Shown here piece by piece: positions 44,936 through 58,774 of a stretch of 64,000 nt of DNA. A program made the translations under genes and the position numbers. The first letter of the stretch is position 1, and each line of letters begins with the position of its first letter. The notes under the pieces were generated by a model, which made no database searches, was not told where the DNA came from, and saw only the letters and a list, made by a program, of their open reading frames with translations. The DNA lies in contig CM042147.1 in the NCBI GenBank assembly GCA_023376005.1, positions 121,599,421 through 121,663,420 of the forward strand, written 5' to 3'. The stretch comes from Doryteuthis pealeii. Its lineage: Eukaryota; Mollusca; Cephalopoda; Myopsida; Loliginidae.

Positions 44936-47900
44936 TAGCTAGTTGTTCATGGAATACCCGTGTCTTGACTTGGAGTGGTTTATGTTTATATCGACAGGCG
45001 GTAACTGGCCGTATATCTGCTGTGTTTTTTCAGGCTTGCTGCGTACGTTGATCTATTAATTCATATTAAGGTTCTGTAATTATAAGAGATCATTTAAGAG
45101 ACAATACGGTAAAAGGAGTATAAATTGACTGCAAGTTAAATAGTATATCAGATGAACGGATTAAGTAATTCTATTGTAAGGCTAGATACAAGTGAGTATT
45201 ATATTCTTCGGTACGAATGGTCATAAATTAAAATGTTATTATGAGGGTAACAGATGGAGGAAAATCGCCGGGTGTCAAGGAACGAGTAACAACGATTGAC
45301 AAATGCAACAGGGTTTAATATATATGTTATCTAACTGATAAACAGGGTACACAATGGCAGGGAGATATGTCTTAGATGGTTTAATAGTGCAGAACGGAGT
45401 AGTCAGACGAAGTTTATAAGACGTGTGCTTATGATTAAGCGTTGTGAAGGAGTCCGCGGCATCCGTTTTGCGTTGAGGTAACAGTCGTGTCCAGTTGTTA
45501 TTATTTTTAGTACCTCAGCTCTGTAGGTCCCAGTCTAGCCAAGTAATTAAGTTTGTATAGTTAAGTTTGTTTGTGTGGTTCAGGTCAGCGGTTCGAGTAG
45601 ACTTACGGCGTTATAATTGTAATTGTTGTGGGTTTGGGGTTGCAGAAGTTTGCATTTCTGTAGCGCCTTTCGGGTTTCGCCTATGGGTATCAAAGGTGAA
45701 GCTTGTCCGAGGTTGCATTTAGTCTTCGTCGGCTCCCTTAGTTGTTATCTGGAGATTAAAGGGCAACAGTGTGTCTAGAATTGGTGCTTCATGGTCAAGA
45801 GATAGCAAATCGTTCATTGAGAAGGAGGAATTCGATGAAGTCCATTCGTGGGTTTTCTTCTCCTATGCCTAGTTGTCGTAGAAAGAGAGAGTAAAAGCCC
45901 TTACTGTGTTGTAGTAGTCACCAGGGGTGCGGGTTGTGGAAGAGGTGTACTCCTTGATTGGTCACAACTAAAAAGTGCTGTGGTTGGTGGTCCGAATCCG
46001 CATCTAGCGTCTCAAAGGTTTAAGACTAGAGAAAGAGATTCGTTGGAAGAATTTAACACAAATCATAGGGCTTTTATAAAGATCACCGACGTGACTATGA
46101 TGATAGGGATGGCCTGCTGCTGTGTCGGATGACATTCGAGCCAACTTCCCCTAGGGCAGAAGAAGTGCGGTGGTAACTGAAGATAATAACAGTAAATTTC
46201 AAGTTGTAAGTTCTTGTGTGTGTATTGAGCATGACCAAGTTCTTTGTGTGATTAAATGGTCCTTGTATTTTTGGAAAATATGGGTTACTTCCCCTGACTC
46301 GGCAACGGAAGTTGGACGAGCAGGGACAATATCTTAAGAACAGATAACGAAGTGGAGAGAGCCGGACGTCCGACAAACAGCCCCGCAAGTGGTAAGATAG
46401 ATACGAAATCCCTACAGCGACGCCGAAGTCCTTAGCAGAGACGCTGAACTACTAGAACAGACCAGCCGTGACAGCGTATGAGACACAACGAATTCTTTAC
46501 TCAAAAGAACTCAAAAGATAAATGAAATACTTTGTTATGTTTATTTATCATTTATAAAGCTGATCAAAAATACCCGCTAAAGGCTTCAGTTTTAGCAAAC
46601 CCTTTCGCACCCATAATACATAAACCCTTTGTTAAAATAGATATAATTTGCTGTCTTCTTTCTTTCTATTACAGACTTTTCCTATTAGTATATGGGCTTG
46701 CTTATGTTTGTATAGTAAATAATTATGTTGGGAGGGAAGATCAGAGTTATAGATGGTGAAAGGAGTCTCCAGTTGTGCTTACAAAGTGAAGTTTTTGGTT
46801 GGCGACAGAAGGAAAAGTTGGTAATGTGGGTAAGCTAGGATCAGCTGTTTGGACTAGCGTGATCCTTGTGACCTCCGGCGGATGAGGTGAGTCGAGAGAC
46901 AGATTGTCGGCTTTTTTTTTTTTTGTTGATTGGGAGGCAAAAGTAGCATTCGGATGCGAAAATATGCTCTTCGGTTATTCTAGCGGGAATCATATTGGAT
47001 TGGTTAGATAATACATTATTTTAACAGGGTCAACCGGAAGGGTGCGGTCCGAGCCTCCTGTGCACAACGAACCTCTTGTCAGACATGGCGTTTTACATTG
47101 AAGCGTTCTGTCCTGAGACTCCCATGTTCTTTCCAGGGTTTAGAGTCAGCAAGCAACATCAAATCTGTGAAGTTTTTTATAGATGTTTCCCCCTCTAAAA
47201 AAAACTTGGGTGATTGAGGACGCGACTTTTAAACACTCCTTTCGTATTGAAAACACCCAAACCAACCCAACCAACCAACGCAATACACCATAAATACAAG
47301 TACCAGATATTTGAGGAAGCACAAAAAATTACAGACTCATAACAACTAACTTTAATGCTAAAGAAAAAAAAAAAAAGTAACGTTTACTTATAAGCTTAGG
47401 TACCACCACAACTTTCCCTGAGAAATGTTACCTCCCCCTAATATTTCAATTTGGTTAGTATCTTTTCTTGAAAATGTTTGTGATTCAAAGTAAGGAAACA
47501 TTAAACAACACTCCTGATAATTAAAAAAAATTCAGCTCATGGAATATTGAAAATTAGATGACGGAAAACAATTGTTAATTAGTACCGTTAATAATTGGAA
47601 ATTTAACTTAGCAAAACCAAGTTATCTACCGGGTGTAAAAAAATTCTAAAAATAAATTTAATAGTCCAATTTTCACGAAAATTTCGCAAGAATTGCAGAT
47701 TTTGATGAAAATATGTCTGAAAATAGTTTTTTTCCTAAGAATTATTCGAGGAATTTTTTTTTTACGCCCAGTCTACCCCCCCCTATTTTATTTACTGAAA
47801 TATTAAAAATGACCGACAGTAAAATGATTTTCTACTTTTTCTATAAAGTGAGTCTGAATAATTATATGCAAGAAAATGAATTTATAAGTTTTCAGTGGCG

Positions 47901-49815
47901 AGAGCTTTGTTGTAAGAACATGATACAGATTCTGCTTGAAAAATATCAATAGAAGAAAGTTGTGGCCTGCTGGTAAACAAAAACTGGATTGTTTACCAAT
48001 TTTTTCAATGAGCTAAACCGATGAGTAATTTATTCCTCTCAATCGGCTAATTGATCTTGAATTAACTGTTTTCTTTGTAACACTCTATATGTTGGTTATT
48101 GTCGTCTTTTTTTTTGCGAGATTTTAAAGAAATGTTCAAAGTAATTTTACACGTTCTTCCTTCAATATGGCCTATAACTGATCACGTGACCTATATTGGT
48201 GGTACCATAGTGTAATGGTAGTAAGCGTCGGGCGAGAATGGCTTACTCGTCGATATCAGCCGGTCAGCTGAGAGATATATCGCCTTTTCATTATACTGAA
48301 CCAGGGAGAATGTTTTTGGCATTTGAATAGACGCCCAACAACCTAACAGACTTCTACGCAGACATTCAACTGTCGCTAATCAGTGCCAGTTTGGCGAAGG
48401 ACCGGTATCATACCACGGAAACTTTGTTGTTGCATTTAGGCGGATACCTACTGACTGTTCCAGTTATTAAGCACTATTTAATGCTAAAAAAAAGAAAAGA
48501 AAAAAGTACGTTCTAACCTCGTAGTGTACGTGTATAAGGTCGAAGCTTGCAGATAATTAATAGGACGAAATTCATTTTTGAAACAAGAAGGTTCTCCTTG
48601 CTCGCCTTATCCATTATGTTTTGAATTCAAGTTTACAAATTCTTTATCATGTAAACGACGTCAGTTTTGTCACGTAAAAATGAGTTTTTTAAAATTCACT
48701 ATCTCGAGTATATAGGGGGGGGGATCTAATTTCCATTCATTTTTTTTTACATTTTATTTTTCGATTTTCGGTACATTTTTTCTCAACATAGAAGTAGCAA
48801 CCGTAGAATTTTTTTTGTCTTCTATTCATAACTGTCGGTCTTTTATCTCTCTTATCTATACCGTAATTGGATTATCAGTAAGGAACCAACTTGAACAATT
48901 TACGCCCAACATAAGGGGTCAAAATTAAGTGACTGAAAAATAAAAGTTTTGAAGATAATTTGATAACGTGCATTATAAGATGAATTCTTGCGATAAATTA
49001 AACAGCGTTGAACATGGTTTTGCATATAAAATTCGCCTGAATTCCCTGTTTGGTGTAAATTATTTTCCTGTAGGGGGGGCTAAGAGTCTTTGAGTCACCA
49101 ATCACTTTGAGGCTCTGTTTGCCAGTCCTATACTATCTATAGACGTAGCAGTTGTAATCTGTCTAATAACGGCATGGGCTAACAAATGAACAAAATTAGA
49201 CCGGACCGCCCAACAAAACTTAAACGATTTTTTAAATCACATGGCAGTACGTTTGTTTAGTTTAAAGTTTTAAACTAAACTACCTTATAGAGTATTTTTA
49301 ACACTCGCGCCTAGATTGAAGACCATTCTCTTCTAAAACAGTTATTCTCTACCTCTTGTCAAAAGTCAGTGAAATTAATGTAGTTAAAAATCGAGTTAAT
49401 GTCAAAGTCATTTAAACTACACGAAACCATTCCGATAGTTTTTTTTTTTTTTTAAGTTTTGTTGATTTCTTTTTCTTCTTTATTCTTTGTTTCGATAGAC
49501 TTACACTGGCCTGCCTGTGGTTTGTTAGGACCGTTATAAAAAAATAAAAATATTTAAATATAATAAATGATAAAAGAAAAAGCATAAATCTACATTTCAT
49601 CGCACTTCCCCTAGGTCTCATTCACTATTGTCTGATGCAATGATGCATGCTCCCGCAACGAACCTTGAAACATAAAAAAACTGGTCGTCCGGATCTGCTT
49701 CTTAGTTCCGGCAGAAAGCCAGTACGATAGCACATGGGGCGGCTGAGTGGCTGAACGTGGTAGGAAAAATAACTACGGTGGTGCCAGCATTGACTATAAT
49801 CAGGGGAATAACTTG
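44936..49815. other. Single-copy AT-rich region up to the gap, no supported gene
   Basis: The longest frames are about 95 codons (for example 45,848-46,132 and 46,095-46,388) and show no domain or codon pattern I recognise. At 48,200-48,450 there is a tRNA-like head and, near 48,405, a 'ggcgaaggaccggtatcata' segment resembling the family 1 SINE in minus orientation, strongly diverged. Homopolymer tracts of T or A occur at 46,910, 47,365 and 49,440. Introns or regulatory DNA cannot be excluded. Confidence 0.45.
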
Positions 49816-49915
49816 NNNNNNNNNNNNNNNNNNNNNNNNNNNNNNNNNNNNNNNNNNNNNNNNNNNNNNNNNNNNNNNNNNNNNNNNNNNNNNNNNNNNN
49901 NNNNNNNNNNNNNNN
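49816..49915. other. Assembly gap of 100 Ns
   Basis: Exactly 100 consecutive N bases, the conventional filler for a scaffold gap of unknown length. It sits at the left edge of copy C, inside a SINE that appears complete at 34,940-35,235. The true distance between the single-copy region and copy C is therefore unknown, and open frames running across it are meaningless. Confidence 0.99.
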
Positions 49916-52900
49916 GTTTGCCTATTGGAGGGAGAATATGGATCACTCCCTAAGGTATAGCCTTGTGTAATACAAAAGCTCATCAGGCTTTGAACTCGGT
50001 CGACAGTTATTTCTCTTCAATTTAAACATTAACCACCAACCTGCCAGAAATTGGACAATATAGATCATTACAAATAATTTGCATACGATAAATGGTTTCA
50101 GTATTCTTAGCTAAGATTAATAAAAAGTGTATAGTAGTGGCTCTTGTCAGTATGAGCCGGATCAGAGAGGGAACATATCCTTTTCACTGCGGCTAGGTGC
50201 AGGAGATTGCTTTTGTGTCCTGAGATTGTGCGCACATTACATCAGCTTCCACTTTACCGACAAATCCAAGCTGTGCATTTAATACACTGAGTCATGAGGA
50301 GGGCCGCTATTGTACCTGGAACTTATGATTCTGAGGAGATACTCTAACTGAGCCAACTGAGGTAATTTATGAGGAGTGGCATCCCAGTCTCCTCTCAGAA
50401 ATTTTTTTTTTTTTTGCTAAGACGGTACTATTAAAATAACGTCCAGATCTTGTTTTTATTTATAGAAATTTTGTCGTAATTTGTTTAGATATGAAGATGG
50501 GGTATTATATATCTATCTATCTATTTATCTATCTACCTCAATTTGTTTTCATTTTTTTAAACTTTGTTTAATATCTATCACATATCATTTGTTCTATCTA
50601 TCTATTTATTTTGTTTGTTTATCTATCTATTCAGTCTATTCCAAACTATATATACATCTTCATATCTAAAAAGAATTACAACAAATTATGATAAATAAAT
50701 AAGAATTAACTGATAAAAAAGAGAGAAGCCCCACCCGTCCATGTAAAATACTCTAAGCCTAAGTTGGTTGTTTTCTTTCAAGTAACACTGCCGAGAGATA
50801 TAGCTGCGGGACGTTATTTTTAATAGTCACCGGTATCAATTTCTGAGGCAGGAGACGGGCGCCCTTCCTCATAATTCCCTAACTGGATAATTCTCTAATA
50901 ATAATTTATTATAATGAGATTGTGGGTTTGTTTGTCTGTAGCGAAACTATTTATTATACAAGTCACAATTCTTAGTTATTTACATACATTTACCATGATT
51001 TATTTTTATTTAATACCTCAATTTAATAAAATTGTTTTAGCAATACTTATAATGTTGACCATAACTACATTTAGCTTATTAACATGCAATCGTATTATAT
51101 ATACAACAATAGGGTATACAGTAAATGATGGGAAGGCTTATTTGCATATTGATCTTAAAAATTTTGTTTTAATAAATAATGCTTAGTATTATTGATTTCT
51201 AATTGTTTGGTTTTATCTAATGAATATGAGCAAAAATTCTTCAATAATTTAAAAGAAATCCATTAACAAGAAGAAATAACTAATATTATTCTTTACTTCC
51301 TATTTAACTAAAGCAGTTAAATTAGGAAAATTTACCAACGAAGACGGGAGTAGGGAAATGATGGAAGAGTTAGTTTTAAAGTTGTTCTATTTTTTTCATC
51401 ATACCCCTCTGTTCAAATCTTTTTATCTACATTCTTATCTCAGTTTCATTAGCCTTTCTAATTTAATATGATATTTTAATTATATTAAAACTTAAATACT
51501 TGCACGCGGAGGGTGCAGTATATTTGCTAGTATATAATAATCATTTGTTTGCTACAGTTCTGTTCACAATTCTATCCAAACTGAAATATTTTGCAAACTG
51601 ATCTATTTGCCCATAGATGTGACGCTAACATAGGGAGTAATAGGCTTTTACCCTACAATGTCCTGATATCTGAACATTAGTTCATAATGAGAGTAACTTC
51701 CCCTTGTTCTGTTTTCACTTTGAGGAAGCGTTTGTTTTGGTCGGCCATTTTCATTTAACGTAAATCTCCGTAAATAGTTCATTTTCAAATATGCGCGCAA
51801 CAATTAAGAAACCACATTTTCAATGTTAAACATGGCAGTTGTATTGATTCAAACAAATTTATATTGTGTAGCATTTACGTGAAATGAATTGGCTGACCAA
51901 AAACGTAAGGCTTCTCAAAGTGAAGGGGAGGTTCTCTCATTTATTAATTAATGTTTGCAGATAACCCAATGTCCACCCTTTACATGTTGGCAGAACAGTT
52001 TAATTCAAGTGTTTGTCCTTCTTTCTTGACTGGTTCCTACCAAACTAGATGTTACAATAATTATTGGCTATGCTTTTATAAGGTATTGTAGAAATCATAA
52101 TGGGGATTATGTAATAGCTTGATGGCCTTGAGAGTGAGTGACGCGTTTGACCTCCTCTGACCTTGCGTTCTGGGGATGAATCGTGAGAACGGCGAACCGA
52201 GGAAGGCCTCTTCCGGTTTAAGGATAACTAAGTAAGTTGATCAGTTAGAACTTGATCGAGCTAGCCATGGTAAGCCTCATCTGGCGCAGATTGTCTGGGT
52301 GGGATTTGGAATAAAGTAACATCACCTAAATAAGTCTTGTGTTATTACTAGAAAAAACTAAACAATGAACAGGGCTTCTGAATAAGGAATGAAATCCCAA
52401 CAGAAACAGGACGCCGGAATCCTCATAGAAGACAAGATGAGAAACCTCGAAGATATACCAAACCAAGATAGATGATAGACGATCAGAAGCAAAGCAGCCA
52501 GAAGAATAGACGACAGAAAGAAGTAAGAAAAGGTATATACGTTATACTAGATTTGGCTTAGTGAAAGACCAGTATTAACATAATACTATTTAGTGCCGGT
52601 AAAGAAGGCGCTATCGCAACATGAGAGAGCCAGTCTGTTCGGTATACTATGCTGGAGTGTGAGGGGAAGTGAATATATGACTTTTCGCAATGGTATTTAG
52701 TTTAAAGTAGATGCAAACGGCTTTGGGATGGAATTTGAAACTCTGCTTGCCATCCGTCCAATTTTCCAGACCAATTGTGGAGAAATTTTTTATCCCTGAA
52801 AAGAAGCCCGGCTAAAACCCTAAGTTTTGTAGGGGAATAACGAATCGTAAATATTCCAAAATTATGGCTTAATCCAAAAAGTAAGGTTCTCCATATTGCT

Positions 52901-55900
52901 GGGGACGCAGGGAAACTGTATTGTATGGGCTACTGGCAATGCCGGTAATCATTCTTGTATCAATCCTGTCTTACCGGTTGTTAGGCAGATTCAGTCACAG
53001 AGTTATTTTCTGGTCTTGTAAAGTCGAGAATATTCAGAGCAGTTAATTTGTGTATAATCCATATTTTCTTGCGTACGCTGCTGTACACCAGGAAATATGC
53101 TCGAGCAAGCGTAATGGTAGCAAAAAGAAAAATGTACAGAAAATTGGAATAAAAGCTGGAAATTGAGAAGATAAAGCTTCTTCACTCAGTGAAGTGAGGG
53201 CAGGTGTGGAGTTGAAAATCTGTTTCTTTCGTTGGCTGATTCAGGTGGTGGGGTTGAAAGTATGTTTTTGCTGAATGACCTTGGGTTCTGTGTGACGGCA
53301 GGGATGTGGTGTGGATCAGAGGTTTGGTAGTCCCTTGATCTTGCCGAAGGAATGATGCTGTGTACCAATGCAGTCGTTGAACTGACTTATAACTTTAAGT
53401 CAGTTGCTTTTATATTTATCAAGTAGGCTTGAGAATCACTTTGAAAAGTTTTTTTGGGGAAAATTATAATTGGTTGAAAAAACATTAAACAGGGGGATAT
53501 TTTTTAATTGTTTGTAAATTTGTTTTTTTTACCTGGAAAGCTGCATGGAGCCTATTTGTTCAGAACACTTGTTTTGTTCATTTCGTTTAGAGCTCTGTCA
53601 GGACAACATCTGTTTTTATGTTCAATTTTCTTAATAACTCCGTCCTATTTTGAAGTGTTTTTATTTTTCATTTATTTTTGTTGGCGAGTTGGTGGTATTG
53701 AGTTAGTAAAATTTGTGAATCAAGAGAGATATTCTATTTCTGTTATACAAAGGTACCCAGATATCAATTTGATTCACAATGTGTATGCATGGAAGGATAT
53801 CATGCTTTTAAAAATGTGTGTGAATTTCCCTTTATTAGCTTATGTCATTAGTTTTATTTAGTTTTGTGGCGTGTTGTGGGATATATTGTATGATGTGGGG
53901 AGTCATGTGCTGGTTTGGTTTGGGTTTTATGGCATATAAACGCTCAGTGGGTTTATTTGAATGTCTATAAAAGTTTTGAAATAATCAATTCTTAATGGAT
54001 TAATGCAATTTTGTTATAACTCATGTTTTTCTATTTACCCATAGATGGACCTAAAACGGTACTACCACTCTGGGTCAGAGTGGACCAGGGAGCAATGGTG
54101 ATGAAGGGGTGCTCCACATTCCCAAACCTCCAAATCTAGAAGCTCACCATCAGATGAGATTACGTCATTCCAGGACATGTAGTCACCGCTTCTAGGCACC
54201 ATAGTAAAGGAGTTGTGGTGCTTTGTCATAAGGGCATAGGGTTGGGAAAATCATATAGGTGCTAGGGCTTGAACGTGATTAGCGATTGATTGGAGGGAAG
54301 CCTTCCGACGCCAGTTAGCCAATTAGGGCTCAAAATAAGAGTTTTGCATGTCATGAACTGCTCACCCTCTGGGTTCTTTTCCTAGAACCAGGTTGGCTGA
54401 GGCAGTCATTGACTTGCATATTCGATTCAGGTTTTTCTTGGGCTAGACGGGCTTAAGGAATGAATTATTTCATAACTTTGTTGCATTAAATGACGGCCAC
54501 CGAGGTGATTATGCGTAAAACAAACAAACGCAATCTACTATCTCTCTCTCTCTATCTATCTATCTGCAGTTTGTTCATATTCTATCTATCTATCTATCTC
54601 TCAGTTTCGTCGAAGATAAAATGCAAAAGACAGAATCTTGATTATATGGTGTTTTTTATCTGCGATTTTTTTTATCTTATGGACTGTCATCACCTCAGCT
54701 AAATAATGGACGGATTCTGTACCACTTGCGTTTGTGAACGAATTCTCTATACTTAGTTGTTTGTTGCTAATTCAAAATAGTGTCACTACTTCTCAATACA
54801 AAAAAGTAAGGCTTTGTATCGACTAAACAAAGCTTTAGTAGGTATTTATCACCGTTTTGCGCACGGGGTAGGATGGGACACAACGTTGCTAAGTATGGGG
54901 CATCCAGTGAGGTTGAATTGCTATATCTGTACTAATGGATTCTGCTACACTAGTTTGGTTAACCATTACAACTAATGCGAAGCCCTTTTATCGCAATCCG
55001 TGCACGCATAGTGTAGGATGTGACACAGGTTGCAATATGAGACATGCAGCAAGGATTGGACTCGGCTATTCTATAGTAAATGGGATCTGCTAGATGTTGG
55101 AGTGAATTAGTATCTGTTGGTTTGAACAACAACATAATAGCACAACTGAATTGGTGCCAAGCAGCAGGTTTTATGGCCTCAGGAATATTCCATTCGTGCT
55201 TTGGTGATTCCATTCATTCAGTCGCTGATTGGCTGCTTGGTTTTCTGTGGTGTTTGGTGCTTGATAATGAGCTATCATTAATGCAGTAGTTTGCGCCATG
55301 CAGATCTGTATTGAGTTACAATTTGCTTATTACCTTGTTTGCCAATTGAACGGTAATTAGAATATTGCTTCTACAGTGCGCATGATATTATTCTATACTA
55401 GACTTGTTGTTCACCATTTAAACAATGGGAAGGCCTTTTATCCAATCCATTACCATGGGTGGATGTAGCAACTGTTCTAGGTAATGGGGCATACCTATAA
55501 TATAGGAAACTCTTGATTCAAATCTGTTACTCTGCTTTAAAGAATTGACCTTGTGTCCACATCTGGCCGTGTAGAGGGGTTGTAATATATTACTAAGGTA
55601 TGGGCATTCAGCGAGGATGAACAACTCGCTATTCTGTAGTAATAGATATGCTAGAGTTAACTTGTTAACTATTAACACAATTGGGAAGCCCTTTTAACAA
55701 TTAGTTTCAACTGACAGGTAGAAATCTATAAATGTCATGAGTAATGGGGCATCAAGCGAGGATTGGAACTTACTATTTCAATCTGTAATGGATCTGCTAG
55801 ACTAGTTTGTCAACCATTACACCACAAGTACGGGTAATTCCATGTCAAATCATCCAGAAAAAAGTAAAAATTGTCACCCACTCCTTCAATTTTTTTCTGA

Positions 55901-56543
55901 AATTTTGTCCAGGTGTGGTCTATGTTAACATTAATGATTTCTGATTTGCAAATTTTAACTGATGTTGTAGCTTCAGTTCTGAGCAAAAATCAAACTATCA
56001 TTTTGACACAAAATATTCAATATATGTGAAATATTAATAGAATTTTTTTTTCCATCTATGGGTTAAATAGAAAAACATGAGTTTATAAACAAAATTGTAT
56101 TATGCATCAAGAATTATTTATTTCACAACTTTGTCGACATTAAATGACCCACTGAGGTTGATATGCCTAAAACAAAAACAAACCAAACCAAAATTTTTTG
56201 TCATAGATGCAGTGCCACATTGGGATATGCTATGAAAAAATCAGAAATCATCAATAACTTAACATTGGCCGACTTTAAGACGTTTTGATAGTACTTTTGG
56301 ATTCCTTTGGAAAAATGCTTTTATAGACCAATTTTTAAGAGTAGGGAAGCTCTAGAACCCATTTTACAGACAAAAGTTACAAAAAAGTCGTCATTTTTTC
56401 ACAAACTTGATCAAGATTTTAAATATATTTTTCTATTTTCTTACTACAGGTGCCTGTATTGAGGAGATCCTTTTTACGTCTGATTACACTGGAACTTTTG
56501 CTTAGGGTGTGAATCTTGTTGTCTGGATTGATCCGTTTATAAT

Positions 56544-58774
56544 ATGGAAAGTGATGTTCATGAATCCAAGCCGGAATGCTATTCATTGATCGTATGGAAG
56601 ATATCGGAAATTCAGACGAGATGGGCATTGACATGTTCAGAATTTTCAAACTCGGCAAAATTCTTCTCTGGTTACAGTTGCAGCAATAGCGACGCAACAA
56701 CAGCAATCACCAAGACAAAAATGCGGATACTGTTTGCAACTTTTACCGAGCAGCAGGAACTCGTTTCGCACCTAAAGACTCACACATTCATATGCATCGA
56801 ATGTGACCAGACATTCTTTGACGACAAAGCGTTGGCATTACACATGACAAATCACATGTCTAAAAAGAAATGGGTCGCGAATTCTGTAATAAGGTATTTT
56901 CTTTCGAAGTCTGCTGGAGCAGCATTCTCGTTCTCACCTGGGTTTGAAGCCGTTCAAGTGCGACAGGTGTGGAAAGCACTTCAGCCGTCTCTTCAACCTG
57001 AAAGTCCATAAACGCCAACATGGAGCAAACGGCTCTTTTGATTGTTCGCACTGCTCTCGGAAGTTTACACATTCAGTAACCTGTCAAAACACCTGCGACA
57101 AGCCCATACAAACCAAGTGACCCATAAATGCACATACTGCTCAAGGAATTTTCAGATTTAATGGTCTTTAAACCAGCATCTAAAATTCACATAAAGTACC
57201 GAAGTGACTCACACGGAGAGCTCCTTCCTTGCAAATTTTGCTCCCAGACTTTTCAACAATGGATGACTTTGAACAGGATTTACAAAACACATGCTGATAG
57301 AGTAAATCTTGCCCCCCAAAAACATATGTAAATCAAGTGACCCATAAGTGCACCACACTGTCCCAGGAATTTTCAGAATTGTGGTCTTTAAACCAGCATC
57401 TAAATTCACATAGAGTACCTGAAGTGACTCACATAGAGAGCTCCTTCCTTGCATTTTGCTCGCAGACTTTTTCAACAGTGGACGATTTGAACCAGCATTT
57501 ACAGACACATGCCGATAGAGTAATCTCGCCCCAAAAACATATGCAAATCATGTGACCATAAATGCACACACTGCCCCCAGGAATTTTCAGAATTGTGGTC
57601 TTTAAACAGCATCTAATTCACATAGAGTAACCTGAAGTGACTCACATAGAGAGCTCCCTTCTTTGAAATTTTGCTCGCAGACTTTTTCAAACAGTGGACG
57701 ATTTGAACCAGCATTTACAGACACATGCCGATAGAGTAAATCTTCCCCAAAAGCATATTCAAATTAGCGCACAAAATGTTCATTCACAGACACATGCCAT
57801 AAAGTAAACCTTCCCCCAAAACATATGCAAATCTTAGCACACAAAATGTCCATTTACAGTCACATGACAAAGAGGAGCAATTTCAGTGTGAAATTTGTTC
57901 CAAGCCCTTCTTGAATTTGGTGAATTTAAGCGTCATCTTAAATGTCATTCTAAGACAGATAACAGGGAATATTTTTGCAGGCTATGCCCGAACCAAAAGT
58001 TCACCATGCAAAACTGCTCTTGGAGCACCAGAAATCCAGACATTATGGAAAATTACCGTTTGTCTGTGAGTATTGGCCGCAAAGAATTTATGTTTCGTAG
58101 TCTTCTTAATGCAGCATCTTCGGAAACACACGGGGGAGAAGCCATTTTGCTGTCCCCATTGTCAAAAAGCTTTGTCCGGCTGTCAAACATGAAGACACAT
58201 ATCAAAAACATGAAAACAGGATGTCTCAAAGAGAAAAATTGAGTTAGTGCCGGTAGCAAACTTTGAACAACAGAATGAAAATAGAATCCAATAACTTGGG
58301 TTGGGACGGATCTGTCAGTTTAGAAAATGGTTCTAGTTTTAGAGAAAATGGTCAGGAGACTGATAGCATTTGTAGTATCTCGTCTACTCTGGCTGTATGC
58401 CAAAATGTAAACAATGAAATGTCAGGTAAAATTCAAGGTGTAACATTTGAAAACTTATCTATCGAACAACAAAGTAATATTATTTTTGGATGCTGTAAAC
58501 GAGCCACCTCTCAGTACCCACAGGAAATCATCCCTCCAATTTCTCCGTTAACATCTAAGGGAATATATGCAAATGAAACAACTGATGAAAACGAAAACCA
58601 GGTGACTTTTCAAATTTACCCCTACAGAGTGACAATATTTTTTTTCCCGGGCCATGAGAACCATGCATTTCTCCGGAACCGGTAAAAGAACCGGCTGTAA
58701 TTTCTGTAATCGTTGCAGATGAAGATGATGAAAAACACAAAGATCTGAATATAACGTTTGAAAATCTACCCTCG
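56544..58774 (+). pseudogene. C2H2 zinc-finger protein, copy C, 5' half (frame interrupted)
   Basis: Homologous to codons 1 to about 765 of copy A, starting at the same ATG. It is interrupted by many single-base gains and losses (for example near 56,585, 56,627, 56,875 and 57,160) and a deletion of about 23 bases near 58,665. Open pieces are 56,544-57,011, 57,337-57,555, 57,895-58,242 and 58,263-58,685. The three two-finger units are all present. Because the 3' half of this copy is clean, the breaks probably reflect poor consensus quality rather than loss of function. Confidence 0.8.

Noticed and set aside
45848..46388. Two frames of 94-97 codons on opposite strands
   Set aside because: No recognisable domain, no splice context, and they overlap; about what chance gives.
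49702..49983. Open frames running through 49,816-49,915
   Set aside because: They cross the N gap and have no meaning.
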